Origin: Leucobacter aridicollis
Lineage (GTDB): Bacteria; Actinomycetota; Actinomycetes; Actinomycetales; Microbacteriaceae
Assembly: GCF_013409595.1 (NCBI RefSeq)
Contig: NZ_JACCBD010000001.1
Span: 2,666,001 to 2,730,000 of the forward strand
Length of the DNA: 64,000 nucleotides
Direction of reading: 5' to 3'
The stretch's first letter is position 1; the number at the start of each line of letters is the position of its first letter. Below the pieces are notes generated by a model. That model worked only from the letters and a program-made list of their open reading frames with translations. It was not told where the DNA came from and did not search any database. A program made the translations under genes and the position numbers. Shown here one piece after another: positions 26,279 to 34,681 of the stretch.

Positions 26279-27094
26279 TCCCGCGGCCGCGATCCTGACC
26301 TTCTCGCTCGCGCGACCGCGGAGCGTCGATGGCGGCGCCCCGAACGCGCTCGTGAACGCGTACGAGAAGGCGGCCGGCGAGGCGTATCCGAGCGCCCCCG
26401 AGACCTCGGCGACGGGCTGGTGCTGCAGCAGCGGGATCGCCGCGAGCAGCCGCGCGCGGGCCCGCCAGGCGCCGGGGCTCATGCCCGTCGCCGCGCGAAA
26501 GTCGCGGCTCAGGGTGCGCTCGGCGACGTTCGCAGCGTCCGCCCATTCGGCGTTCGTGACCGCGACGTCCGGGGTCGCGATGTACGCGCGGCAGAGCCCG
26601 GCGAACGGCGGCGCGGCGGGGAGCGGGAGGTGCAGCGGCGCCTCCCGCACGCGCTCGAGTTCGATGAGGATCAACGCGAGCAGAGCCTCAGCGCGAACGT
26701 CGCCGTCGCCCGTCGTTCCCGGCGGCTCGGCGCCCGTGCGCCCGAGGTCGGCCGCGGCACGGAGGAGCTCGCGAAGCAGCGGCGGCACGTCGACCGCCCG
26801 GCACCTGGTGGGCCACCACGGGACCGCCGCCGGCTCAATGTAGAGGCTGCTCGTCTGCACGTCGAGCATGCGGACGCGGTGCTGCGTGCGCGGCGGGATG
26901 AGCACGGCACGCTCGCCGGGGACCGTCCATGCGCCGTCCGCCGTCTCCACGAGCATGGTGCCCGTTGCGGCGTAGAGCAGTTGCGCGCGGCGGTGCTCGT
27001 GCCAGTCGAGCAGGTGCCCCGGCGGGTAGTCGGTCGCGATCGGCAGCACCGGACGTGCGGAGCTGTCGAGCGTTGCGAGCGAGACGTTGCGCAT
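26270..27094 (-). CDS. AraC-family transcriptional regulator
   Basis: 274 aa. An N-terminal cupin-like sensor (HLLDWHEHRRAQLLYAATGT, then AVLIPPRTQHRV) precedes two helix-turn-helix units at the C-terminus: NVAERTLSRDFRAATGMSPG and EVSGALGYASPAAFSYAFTS. This is the RclR/YpdC-like cupin-AraC layout. The ATG follows TAGCAT and a 6-nt gap (leaderless pattern). It is divergent from the TauE/SafE exporter and probably regulates it. Confidence 0.9.
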   Translation of the reverse strand: MRNVSLATLDSSARPVLPIATDYPPGHLLDWHEHRRAQLLYAATGTMLVETADGAWTVPGERAVLIPPRTQHRVRMLDVQTSSLYIEPAAVPWWPTRCRAVDVPPLLRELLRAAADLGRTGAEPPGTTGDGDVRAEALLALILIELERVREAPLHLPLPAAPPFAGLCRAYIATPDVAVTNAEWADAANVAERTLSRDFRAATGMSPGAWRARARLLAAIPLLQHQPVAEVSGALGYASPAAFSYAFTSAFGAPPSTLRGRASEKVRIAAAGSA

Positions 27095-27176
27095 GCCTCC
27101 ATGCTAGGCAGGTATTCGAATGATCCGGGCATGCCTTCGATTGTGGGCCGTTGCGTCTGCCACTGGAATGGGATGA

Positions 27177-27995
27177 GTGAGTATTCCTCTTGTCATTCTT
27201 GTCGGCGTCTTCACCGGCGCCACCACCGTCCTCTTCGGCTTTGGGGGCGGGTTCGTCACCGTCCCCGTGATCCTGCTCCTCGACGCCGCGCTCGGCCCCG
27301 ACGCCGCCGTGACCGCCGTCGCCACGTCGGCCGTGGTGATGGCCGTGAACGCCGCCGTCGCGACGGCGGCGACCCCGGCGCCGATCCTCAGGGAACTGCG
27401 CGGCACGCTCCCCCTGCTCGTGCTGCTTGGCGCCGGCGGGGCGCTCGGCGCGCTCGCGGCGTCCGTGGCGCCGCCGGCGCTGATCCTGTGGGGGTTCGTT
27501 GCGTACCTGGCCGTGACGGTTCTCGACGCGCTGCTGCGGCCCGGGTTTCTTCGCCCGCGCACGGCAGGCGGCGAGCGCGACGACGACACCGGCGGCGAAC
27601 GCTTCGCGATCCGGGCCGGCCTCGGCGCCCCCATTGGCGCGCTGGCGTCATTCCTCGGCGTCGGCGGCTCGGTCATGACGGTGCCGCTCCTGCGGCGCTC
27701 GGGAAAGCCGATGATAACGGCGGCCGCACTCGCGAATCCGCTCACGCTCTGCGTCTCGATCCCCGCGCTCGCGGCGTTCCTCCTCACCTCGCACGCGTCG
27801 CCCGGCGGCGGCGTGCTGTCGGTTGGCGCGGTCGACCTCGGCGCCGCGGCGCTGCTCCTTGTCGGCTCGATCCCGGTCGTTGTGCTCTGGCGCAGGCGGC
27901 CGCCGCGCCTTCCAGACCGCCTGCACGCGTGGGGCTATGTCGCGCTGCTCGTGGCCGTTCTCGTCACGGCGCTCGCCCGCACGCTGTGGGTGTAG
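27177..27995 (+). CDS. TauE/SafE-family sulfite/anion exporter
   Basis: 272 aa, GTG start, about eight membrane helices in two repeats. The repeat motif GFGGGFVTVPVILLL near the N-terminus recurs as FLGVGGSVMTVPLLRRSGKP, the hallmark of this family. Members export sulfite, sulfoacetate or other organic anions. The AraC gene 82 nt away on the opposite strand is a probable regulator. The next gene on this strand encodes a flavin oxidoreductase but 66 nt separate them. Confidence 0.85.
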   Translation: MSIPLVILVGVFTGATTVLFGFGGGFVTVPVILLLDAALGPDAAVTAVATSAVVMAVNAAVATAATPAPILRELRGTLPLLVLLGAGGALGALAASVAPPALILWGFVAYLAVTVLDALLRPGFLRPRTAGGERDDDTGGERFAIRAGLGAPIGALASFLGVGGSVMTVPLLRRSGKPMITAAALANPLTLCVSIPALAAFLLTSHASPGGGVLSVGAVDLGAAALLLVGSIPVVVLWRRRPPRLPDRLHAWGYVALLVAVLVTALARTLWV

Positions 27996-28061
27996 TGGGG
28001 TTCGCGCGATCCCGAACTATATGCGCGGGAATGTAATTCGCTGGAGTGCGTTACACCGAGC

Positions 28062-29123
28062 ATGAGATCATTCGGATTCCTCTCCTTCGGCCACTACGGC
28101 CCCGTCCCAGGGTCGCGCGTGCGCACCGCGGGCGACATGCTCAAGCAGACCATCGAGCTTGCCGAGGGCGCCGACGAGATCGGCGTCAACGGCGCCTACG
28201 TGCGCGTGCATCACTTCGCGCGCCAGGCGGCATCGCCGATCCCGCTGCTCACCGCGATGGCGGCTCGCACGAGCCGCATCGAGGTCGGCACCGGCGTCAT
28301 CGACCTGCGCTACGAAAACCCGCTCTACCTTGCCGAAGAGGCCGCGGCGCTCGACCTCATCTCCGACGGCAGGCTCGCGCTCGGCGTGAGCCGGGGGTCA
28401 CCCGAGACCGCGCTCCGCGGATACGAGGCGTTCGGGTACACCGGTTCGCAGGACCCGCGCGGGGCCGACCTCGCGCGCCCGAAGTTCGACCTGTTCCTCC
28501 GCGCGATCGAGGGCGAGGCGCTCGTCGAGGCCGACCCGAAGATGTCGCCTCCCGGACGGCTCGCACTCGAGCCGCACTCGCCCGGCCTGCGCGAGCGGGT
28601 CTGGTGGGGCGCAGGCTCGACCGACACCGCGATCAACGCCGGCAAGATGGGCGTGAACCTGATGAGCTCGACCCTCGTCACCGAGGCGACGGGCGAACCG
28701 CTCGGCATTCTGCAGCGCAAGCAGATCGATGCGTTCCGTGAGGCCTACCGGGAAGCCGGCCACACTGGAAAGCCGCGCGTCTCTGTGAGCCGCAGCGTGT
28801 TCCCGATCGTCACCGAGCAGGACGAACTCTACTTCGGGCTCCGTGGGGGCGGACCCGGGTCGGAGTCGCAGGATCAGATCGGTGTCATCGACGGGTTCCG
28901 CTCGACGTTCGGCAAGACCTACGCGGATACGCCCGACCGGCTCATCGAGCAGCTCAAGGCCGACGAGGCGGTGATGGCGGCTGACACGCTCATGCTGACA
29001 ATCCCGAACCAGCTCGGGCCCGAGTACAACCTGCACATTCTCGACTCGTTCGCGAAGCACGTTGCACCCGCGCTCGGCTGGAAGCCGAACACGGAGGGAC
29101 CCGCGGAGGGCGACACCGTCTAA
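28062..29123 (+). CDS. LLM-class flavin-dependent oxidoreductase
   Basis: 353 aa. A luciferase-like monooxygenase fold is indicated by the N-terminal MRSFGFLSFGHYGPVPGSR, IPLLTAMAARTSRIEVGTGV, and SDGRLALGVSRGSPETALRG. These proteins use FMN or F420-type cofactors; which one, and the substrate, cannot be told. It ends at a very strong hairpin. Upstream is the TauE/SafE exporter on the same strand; a shared role with sulfur compounds is possible but speculative. Confidence 0.85.
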   Translation: MRSFGFLSFGHYGPVPGSRVRTAGDMLKQTIELAEGADEIGVNGAYVRVHHFARQAASPIPLLTAMAARTSRIEVGTGVIDLRYENPLYLAEEAAALDLISDGRLALGVSRGSPETALRGYEAFGYTGSQDPRGADLARPKFDLFLRAIEGEALVEADPKMSPPGRLALEPHSPGLRERVWWGAGSTDTAINAGKMGVNLMSSTLVTEATGEPLGILQRKQIDAFREAYREAGHTGKPRVSVSRSVFPIVTEQDELYFGLRGGGPGSESQDQIGVIDGFRSTFGKTYADTPDRLIEQLKADEAVMAADTLMLTIPNQLGPEYNLHILDSFAKHVAPALGWKPNTEGPAEGDTV

Positions 29124-29129
29124 CGCCTG

Positions 29130-29161
29130 GAGCCGCGCGAGGGGACGCCCTCGCGCGGCTC
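29130..29161 (+). terminator. strong hairpin after the LLM oxidoreductase
   Basis: A perfect 14-bp stem (GAGCCGCGCGAGGG / CCCTCGCGCGGCTC) with a 4-nt loop, 6 nt past the stop codon, followed by TGGCTTT. A typical high-GC factor-independent terminator. Confidence 0.7.
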
Positions 29162-29251
29162 TGGCTTTGCGCCCTCGCGCGCTCTGATCCGCACGCCCCG
29201 CGGCCAGCGGTAGGCTCGCTGCAGGTCAACGGGAGACACTGAGGGGGCGCA

Positions 29252-29743
29252 ATGAGCGACGAACGCACGGGCGGACTGGGATTTCAGCTCTACGCTGACA
29301 CGGCCGACATTGCCGGTGCCGCCGAGCGGCTCGGGCGCCCGCTTCGCGTGATCGGACATCTTCACCGACCCGAGGAGTTCCTCGTTGCTGAGGATCCAGC
29401 CGACGGCTCAGTCTGGGTGCTCTCCGCCGACCTGTCGGCCGAATGGCCGCTCAACGCATCCCGTTCCGCCCTCGACGCATGCCTCACCGCGTTCGGGCGC
29501 TACGTCGAGGACGGCCCCGAGGCGTCCAGCCCCACTGTCTACTCGGCCGATGAGATGCGAGAACGACTGGAGCGGTTCGCAAGAGGCGAGGTTGTCTCCC
29601 GCGCTCCGCAAAAGCCGCCGGTGCCCCACCGGACGCGACTCAGGCGCGTCCACAGTGATCTGAAAGCTGCCGACCGGTCCGCGCTCGCCCGCACGTCATG
29701 GTGGTCAGGAGTGCTGGAGGACGCGAAGCACGACCTGCTCTGA
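29252..29743 (+). CDS. hypothetical protein
   Basis: 163 aa, soluble. The N-terminal half alternates hydrophobic and charged residues (RPLRVIGHLHRPEEFLVAED, then SVWVLSADLSAEWPLNASRS), reminiscent of SUKH-type immunity folds, but I cannot confirm that. The C-terminal third is basic (RTRLRRVHSDLKAADR). The ATG at 29252 has GAGGGGG upstream and a TAGGCT hexamer about 40 nt before it. No neighbouring toxin gene is seen, which weakens an immunity role. Confidence 0.65.
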   Translation: MSDERTGGLGFQLYADTADIAGAAERLGRPLRVIGHLHRPEEFLVAEDPADGSVWVLSADLSAEWPLNASRSALDACLTAFGRYVEDGPEASSPTVYSADEMRERLERFARGEVVSRAPQKPPVPHRTRLRRVHSDLKAADRSALARTSWWSGVLEDAKHDLL

Positions 29744-29900
29744 GGTGCTCTTCATATCTTGAGCACTGCGACCGTCACCCCGCGAACCTCGCACACCGAG
29801 AGGTGAGTACGACCGCCGCTAGCGCACAGAGTGTCCGGTATTGCTCCCCTGCGCGAACACTCAATTGTGGGGTTCGTCGGCGCCGAGCACGCTAACCCAG

Positions 29901-30089
29901 ATGAGCTACAAGTGGACGTTAGGCGCGGGAAGTGTGCTGCTTCTCTCGGCAATGCTGCTGATGCGTAGCGACGAAGCATTCCTCAATGGGCTGGGAACAG
30001 CATTCGCACTCGGCGCGATTGTCATTCAGCTCCGCTATGGCTTCGCGTACTTTGCCGGCCGCCGGTACCGCACCGCTCGCCGGCGATAG
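29901..30089 (+). CDS. small two-helix membrane protein
   Basis: 62 aa: MSYKWTLGAGSVLLLSAMLL opens a first membrane helix, and GTAFALGAIVIQLRYGFAYF forms the second, ending in a basic tail RRYRTARRR. A longer frame from 29841 has no hydrophobic or conserved extension, so the ATG at 29901 is preferred. Function unknown. It ends 4 nt from the converging gene at 30094. Confidence 0.5.
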   Translation: MSYKWTLGAGSVLLLSAMLLMRSDEAFLNGLGTAFALGAIVIQLRYGFAYFAGRRYRTARRR

Positions 30090-30093
30090 CACT

Positions 30094-30486
30094 TCAGGTT
30101 CGCTTCTCACGCGTTTCGCCTGCGAACTGCTCCACTGCCTTAGCAATGCGCTGACGCGCAGCTTCGGCGTCCGCGACGGACAGGTAGAGCCTGTCGAACG
30201 GCTTCCTGCTGCGGACGTGGATGAGGAGCGCCGCTCCGGGTCCAGACACGTTCCAATACGTGCGCTCGCCCGGCGGGTGAAACGTGCCGCTCAGCTTTGT
30301 GCCCGCGTCGAGCCCGGGGCCGCGCCACCCCGTTTCGACCCGATGGGGGCGCTGCTCAACCTCGACACCGGCAACCTCCTCGAGCGGTACGACAATCCGC
30401 CGCCGAAAGCCCCACACCTTGTCGAGCCCTCTCGGAACGATGACAAGCTCACCACCGATGACGTCGATGTCGTTGCGGTCAGCCAT
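30094..30486 (-). CDS. hypothetical PH-like domain protein
   Basis: 130 aa, soluble, beta-rich then helical. It opens MADRNDIDVIGGELVIVPRG, continues with VPLEEVAGVEVEQRP and closes with a helix rich in Ala and charged residues (DAEAARQRIAKAVEQFAGE). The pattern of a beta-sandwich followed by one helix is like bacterial PH-domain proteins; this is inference from layout. It lies downstream of a membrane-protein gene and a possible 31-aa frame on the same strand. Confidence 0.6.
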   Translation of the reverse strand: MADRNDIDVIGGELVIVPRGLDKVWGFRRRIVVPLEEVAGVEVEQRPHRVETGWRGPGLDAGTKLSGTFHPPGERTYWNVSGPGAALLIHVRSRKPFDRLYLSVADAEAARQRIAKAVEQFAGETREKRT

Positions 30487-30532
30487 CTCGCCTCCAGCGC
30501 GTCAGGTGCGAGCAGGGATCCCCGCTATCTTT

Positions 30533-30628
30533 TCAGCCCAACGCACGGTGAAGCAAGGTCGAGCTCCCTGAGGCAGCCCGGGCGCTAAAGACCTCATCAA
30601 GTTGCGCCCGCAGTTGCGTCGTCGTCAC
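30533..30628 (-). CDS. possible 31-aa coupled peptide
   Basis: A GTG overlapping the preceding stop (GTGA) opens a short frame with TTTQLRAQLDEVFSARAASG and ends after 31 codons. The overlap with the membrane-protein gene and the helical, charged character suggest a coupled peptide or the remnant of a longer gene. It may also be chance. Confidence 0.25.
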   Translation of the reverse strand: MTTTQLRAQLDEVFSARAASGSSTLLHRALG

Positions 30629-31023
30629 GGCTGTTCCTCTCCCGGATACTCGAAGACTAGATCGCGCGGCGACACCACCGCGCACAGCACGCCGTAGAGC
30701 ATCGCGCACATCGTCACGAACATTGAGAGCCCTACTTCGGGCTCGCTCCCGCGCAGCAGGGCCTGCGTCATCGCCCAGGACGAGAAGAGCACCGTGCTCA
30801 GCGTCGCCGCGATCGACCCCATCAGTCCGCGCTGCCACCTGCGGTTGTACTTCCAACGGTCACGCGTGCCCAGCAGGCCGAGCGCCGCGCACGCGACGGT
30901 GGCGGCGAGGGCGAGTACGGCGAGGATCCAGCCCGGGTCGCGACCAACCGTCTCGGCGCCGTCCGAGAAGAACACGGCGAGGTCCGTCGCCCAGACTGCG
31001 CTGTTCACGATCAGGAAGGCCAC
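30625..31023 (-). CDS. hypothetical membrane protein
   Basis: 132 aa, GTG start. Four hydrophobic segments are visible: the N-terminal FLIVNSAVWATDLAVFF, ILAVLALAATVACAALGLL, SIAATLSTVLFSSWAM and MFVTMCAMLYGVLCAVV. A stop codon lies three codons upstream in frame, so the start cannot be much earlier. No family recognised. The gene overlaps a tiny downstream frame by 4 nt. Confidence 0.6.
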   Translation of the reverse strand: MAFLIVNSAVWATDLAVFFSDGAETVGRDPGWILAVLALAATVACAALGLLGTRDRWKYNRRWQRGLMGSIAATLSTVLFSSWAMTQALLRGSEPEVGLSMFVTMCAMLYGVLCAVVSPRDLVFEYPGEEQP

Positions 31024-31232
31024 GGACAGCTATGAGCGGCAGCACCATGGGGCCCACGCTCAGCGCCTCGCGCACTCGGGCTGCGCCCAGCTGCCGCCCG
31101 GCGGGCACCTCAGGCAAATCAGTCGCTGCCCATCCAGTCACTGCGTACCTCCGTGCGCTCAATCCTCGCAGTACCCACCGCGTGCGTGCTAGCCCCAGAG
31201 CCCGGACGCCCCGAGCCTGCGAGACTACCTCT

Positions 31233-31745
31233 ATGACTGCCCGACTGGTTCCGCTCCCTGTGCACGACTTCCCGGCCTGGCTGAGCGCCTCGCAGACCGA
31301 GTACGAGGCAGACCTCATCGCCACCGGGTCTACCCCCGATGCCGCGGCGCAGCAGGCCGCGAACAGCCTCGCGTCCGCCTTCCCAGAAGGTGAACCGTCG
31401 CCCACCAACGCGGTGTTCAACATCGTTGATGAGGCCGACTTGACCGTCGGCTACCTGTGGGTGGGCCGCGACAGCTCCGACGATCCCACCGCCTGGTGGA
31501 TCTGGGACATCGTCGTCGACCCGGCTTTCCGCGGCCGCGGGCTCGGCCGCGAGGGCATGCGGTTGGCGGAAGAGTATGCGCGCTCGCAGGGCGCCAAGAC
31601 GCTCGGGCTTAACGTCTTCGGGTTCAACACGACCGCCAGGGGCCTCTACGAGTCCCTCGGGTACGAAACGACGAGCGTGAAGATGCGCAAGCAACTCTCA
31701 AACGGCGGCGAACCCCAGCCGCCGGAGACCGGACCGCAGGGCTAG
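31233..31745 (+). CDS. GNAT-family N-acetyltransferase
   Basis: 170 aa. The acetyl-CoA-binding core reads WIWDIVVDPAFRGRGLGREG (motif A with RGRGLG), followed by LGLNVFGFNTTARGLYESLG (motif B). The N-terminal part is typical of a small-substrate GNAT. The ATG at 31233 is chosen because the acetyltransferase fold begins there; a longer frame upstream encodes low-complexity arginine-rich sequence. It is followed 9 nt later by a frameshifted oxidoreductase. Confidence 0.85.
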   Translation: MTARLVPLPVHDFPAWLSASQTEYEADLIATGSTPDAAAQQAANSLASAFPEGEPSPTNAVFNIVDEADLTVGYLWVGRDSSDDPTAWWIWDIVVDPAFRGRGLGREGMRLAEEYARSQGAKTLGLNVFGFNTTARGLYESLGYETTSVKMRKQLSNGGEPQPPETGPQG

Positions 31746-31754
31746 GCTCCGACT

Positions 31755-32833
31755 GTGAATACCAGCGAGAGCCGCAACGCAGCACCCGGTCGGAACCGCG
31801 TCATCATCGTCGGGGCGGGGATCGTCGGTGCCGTCGCCGCGCACAGCCTCGCACAGGCAGGTCACGAAGTCGTCGTACTCGACGCCGGTCGGCCCGGTCG
31901 CGGCACGACGGCGGCGTCGTTTGCGTGGGTCGGTGTCGCCAAGAGCCCCGCAGGCTCACAACGGTCACCGCTCCGCTCCCGGGCGCGCGCCGACTTCGCC
32001 GCCCTGCTCGCCGAACTCCCCAGTGCAGCGAACACCGTCGGCCACCGCGCATCCGGGGCGATCTCGTGGGAGGAAACCGACGCGCTCACCCGCGAGTTCG
32101 TCGCCGCACACGTGGCCGCGGGGAACCCCATGCGCCTCATCACAGGAGCAGCAGCGCGCGAGCTTGAGCCCACGCTGCGCGAGGCACCGGAGGTCGTCGC
32201 GTACGCTCCCGACGACGCGGGGGTGGATCCGGTCGCCCTCACGGAGGCCCTGCTCTCCAGCGCCCGGCGTCACGGTGCAGAGGTACTACCCGACACCGCC
32301 GTTACGGCACTCGTCGTGGAGCACGGCAGCGTCACTGGCGTCGCGACTGCTGACGGTCGGATGGCCGGTGCGAGTGTCGTGCTCGCCGCAGGAACCGGTT
32401 CCTCCGCGCTCGCCGCAGCGGCTGGCGTCAGCGTCGACCTCGTGCCGGCGCCGTGCGCGCTGCTGAGGTTCTCAACTCCGCGGCCAATCGTCCGGGGGAT
32501 CGTGTCGACGCCGGAACTCGAGATCCGGCAGCTCGACGACACGACACTCCTCGCGGCGGAAGACGTGCCGGCAGGGTTTAGCGGCGATCCTGCGATGCTT
32601 GCACCCCGGCGCTCGCGGCGATCCGCGCGAACTTCCACGGCGCGGGCGACATCCGGCTCGACGGGGCGGTGATCGCGGATCGACCGATGCCCAGCGCCGG
32701 CGAGCCGCTCGTCGGCCCAGCCCCGGAGCTGCCCGGCCTGTACCTCGCGGTCGCGCACCCGGGGGTCATACTTTCGGGGGCGATCGGGCGCCGGATTGCA
32801 GAGGATCACGCGCGACTGCTTCCGTTCGCATAG
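31755..32833 (+). pseudogene. frameshifted DAO-type FAD oxidoreductase
   Basis: From the GTG at 31755 the frame encodes an FAD-binding N-terminus (RVIIVGAGIVGAVAAHSLAQ) and the body of a glycine/D-amino-acid-oxidase-like protein as far as SGDPAMLA near 32600. It then leaves frame, and the expected C-terminus continues one frame over: PALAAIRANFHGAGDIRLDG, then GLYLAVAHPGVILSGAIGRR, ending at TAG 32831-32833. A single missing base near 32600 explains everything. All domains are otherwise intact, so this is either a recent pseudogene or a base-calling error. The start has TAGGCT six bases before it, the leaderless pattern. Confidence 0.8.
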
Positions 32834-33116
32834 CGACGCTGGCCGGTACTCGGGCCGCCCGATTAGCCTGGAAGGATGGCTCACCGCGGAGGAACGGCTC
32901 GACGAGCTCGGGATCGGCTATCTCGCCGACCGCTACGCCTACTGGAAGACCTCTGCGGCGTGGGCGCGGGTGAAAATCATCGAGGTATCCCCCGACGGGA
33001 TCACCGTGCAGGAGGATGACTACGGTGACGCCATCGGAGGAGTCCCGCTCCCCTCGCACCGGCTCGCCTGGCCGATGCCTGTCGAGCTCATGCCGCTCAC
33101 AGAGGTCTCCGGCTAG
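32796..33116 (+). CDS. small hypothetical protein, start uncertain
   Basis: The conserved-looking part reads LTAEERLDELGIGYLADRYA, then WARVKIIEVSPDGITVQEDD, and ends PVELMPLTEVSG. In this frame the only ATG (32796) lies inside the preceding oxidoreductase. A better-placed ATG at 32876, with TAGCCT six bases before it, is out of frame by one base. Deleting one G after that ATG would give M-LTAEERLDEL directly. So the start may be frameshifted, or a CTG near 32865 may be used. Function unknown. Confidence 0.45.
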   Translation: MQRITRDCFRSHSDAGRYSGRPISLEGWLTAEERLDELGIGYLADRYAYWKTSAAWARVKIIEVSPDGITVQEDDYGDAIGGVPLPSHRLAWPMPVELMPLTEVSG

Positions 33117-33173
33117 CCGCGCTGCGGCGAGCGCAGATCAGGATCGGTCACATGCCCTCCGTAGAATATGCGC

Positions 33174-33677
33174 ATGGCTGAACCTGTTTCCCCGCTCATC
33201 CGCGACTACACCGAGGCCGACGCCGCGGCAGCCCTCACGATCTTCACTGACGCGATCATGGAGACTGCGGCAGCGGACTACTCAGCGGAGCAGCTCAGGG
33301 CGTGGGCGAGACCTGGTGAGCGCGACCTCACCAGCTGGCACGGCGCCATGTCAGAGCGCAACAGCTTCGTCGCGGTCGCGGCGGGGAGCGTCGTGGGTTT
33401 CTCGGACGTGACCGGTGATGGCTTCATCGACATGCTGTTTGTTGCCCCGGCCTGGGGCGGTCGCGGAGTCGCGCGCGCCCTGCTCGCCGAGGCCCTGGTC
33501 CGAGCCCGGGTCGCGGGAGCACACGAGCTCACCGCCGACGCGAGCATCACGGCAAGGCCGGTGTTCGAACGCCTCGGCTTCGAAATGTACCGTCGACAGG
33601 AGATTGTGCGGGAGGGCGTTGCGCTCGCGAACTTCCACATGCGCAAGGCTGTCCGCGCAGATTCGGGCATCGCCTGA
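33174..33677 (+). CDS. GNAT-family N-acetyltransferase
   Basis: 167 aa. Motif A IDMLFVAPAWGGRGVARALL and motif B ELTADASITARPVFERLGFE fit YafP/ElaA-like GNATs; the substrate is unknown. TAGAAT at 33162-33167 leaves exactly six bases before the ATG at 33174, while the ATG at 33168 would abut the -10 hexamer. The later ATG is therefore chosen. Confidence 0.85.
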   Translation: MAEPVSPLIRDYTEADAAAALTIFTDAIMETAAADYSAEQLRAWARPGERDLTSWHGAMSERNSFVAVAAGSVVGFSDVTGDGFIDMLFVAPAWGGRGVARALLAEALVRARVAGAHELTADASITARPVFERLGFEMYRRQEIVREGVALANFHMRKAVRADSGIA

Positions 33678-33740
33678 GATTGGACGGCGTCGCGGTGCCG
33701 ACGCCAGCGGCCTCTCACGCCGCGCAATACACTTTTCAGC

Positions 33741-34598
33741 ATGGAACATCACCCGCAGCAGCACCGCGTCACTCTCTCCGACGGTCGGGTACTCGCGGGA
33801 ACGAGCTGGGGCCCCATAGATGGGCGGCCCGTGCTGTTCGTCGCGGGCGCCGCGACGGGCAAGTCGATGGCGTTTGGTGAGGAGGCGCTCGGCGAGGCCG
33901 GCGTCCGGCTGATCACGATGGACCGGCCCGGCATCGGTGACTCGTCGCCCGCCGACGCGCGCACGATCGAGTCGACCGCGTCAGACTACCGCGCGTACGT
34001 GGCCGGGGTGCTCGGCGCCAATGCCGGCCCGATCCCCGTCGTGGCGAACTCGCAGGGCGCGATCTTCGGGCTCGCCCTGGCGCTCGCGGGCGCTGCCGAG
34101 CGCCTCGTGCTTGTCTCTCCGGCAGACGAGCTGCAGCACCCAGACGTTCACGCGCTGCTGCCAGCCGAGGCGACCGGGCTCTCGGACCTTGCGGAGGCGA
34201 ACCCTGGTGAGGCCGCCGCCGTGCTCGCCGGCTTCACGGCGCAGGCGATGGAGGAGATGGTGCTTGGGGGCTCGCACGAGAGCGACCGGGCGTTCTACTC
34301 GTCGCCCGACTTCCTGCCGCGGTACCGGGCAGCGCTCGCTGAGGGCTTCGCGAATGGGGGCGTCGGCTACGTTCAGGACACCGTGCTCGCGATGCGCGCG
34401 TGGGGCCTCCCGCTCGACCGGATCGCCTGCCCCGTGCAGGTGTGGTTCGGCACGCACGACCTCAGCCACTCCCCCGACCACGGCGAGATCCTGACCGCGC
34501 GCGTCCCCGACGCGACGCGTGAGATTCGCGAGGACGCGGGCGGCGCACTGCTCTGGACGCACGCGCGCGAGGTGCTCGCGGCCGCACTCGCTCGGTAG
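33741..34598 (+). CDS. alpha/beta-fold hydrolase
   Basis: 285 aa. Fold landmarks are GRPVLFVAGAATGKS, ITMDRPGIGDSSPADA, a nucleophile elbow VVANSQGAIFGLAL (Ser in ANSQG rather than the strict GXSXG), and VQVWFGTHDLSHSPDHG carrying the probable acid. The histidine is likely in GALLWTHAREV. Start ATG follows TACACT and a 7-nt gap. A second, different hydrolase follows 83 nt later. Confidence 0.83.
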   Translation: MEHHPQQHRVTLSDGRVLAGTSWGPIDGRPVLFVAGAATGKSMAFGEEALGEAGVRLITMDRPGIGDSSPADARTIESTASDYRAYVAGVLGANAGPIPVVANSQGAIFGLALALAGAAERLVLVSPADELQHPDVHALLPAEATGLSDLAEANPGEAAAVLAGFTAQAMEEMVLGGSHESDRAFYSSPDFLPRYRAALAEGFANGGVGYVQDTVLAMRAWGLPLDRIACPVQVWFGTHDLSHSPDHGEILTARVPDATREIREDAGGALLWTHAREVLAAALAR

Positions 34599-34681
34599 CG
34601 GGCCGGCGAAGATCAGGATCGCGACGCCTCCGGTGCCCCGCCCCCGCGAGCACCTCCGCCCGGTGTGGCTAGGCTCGTAGG

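Noticed and set aside
29252..29743. SUKH-type immunity protein
   Set aside because: The resemblance is slight and no toxin or secretion gene is nearby, so it is left as hypothetical.
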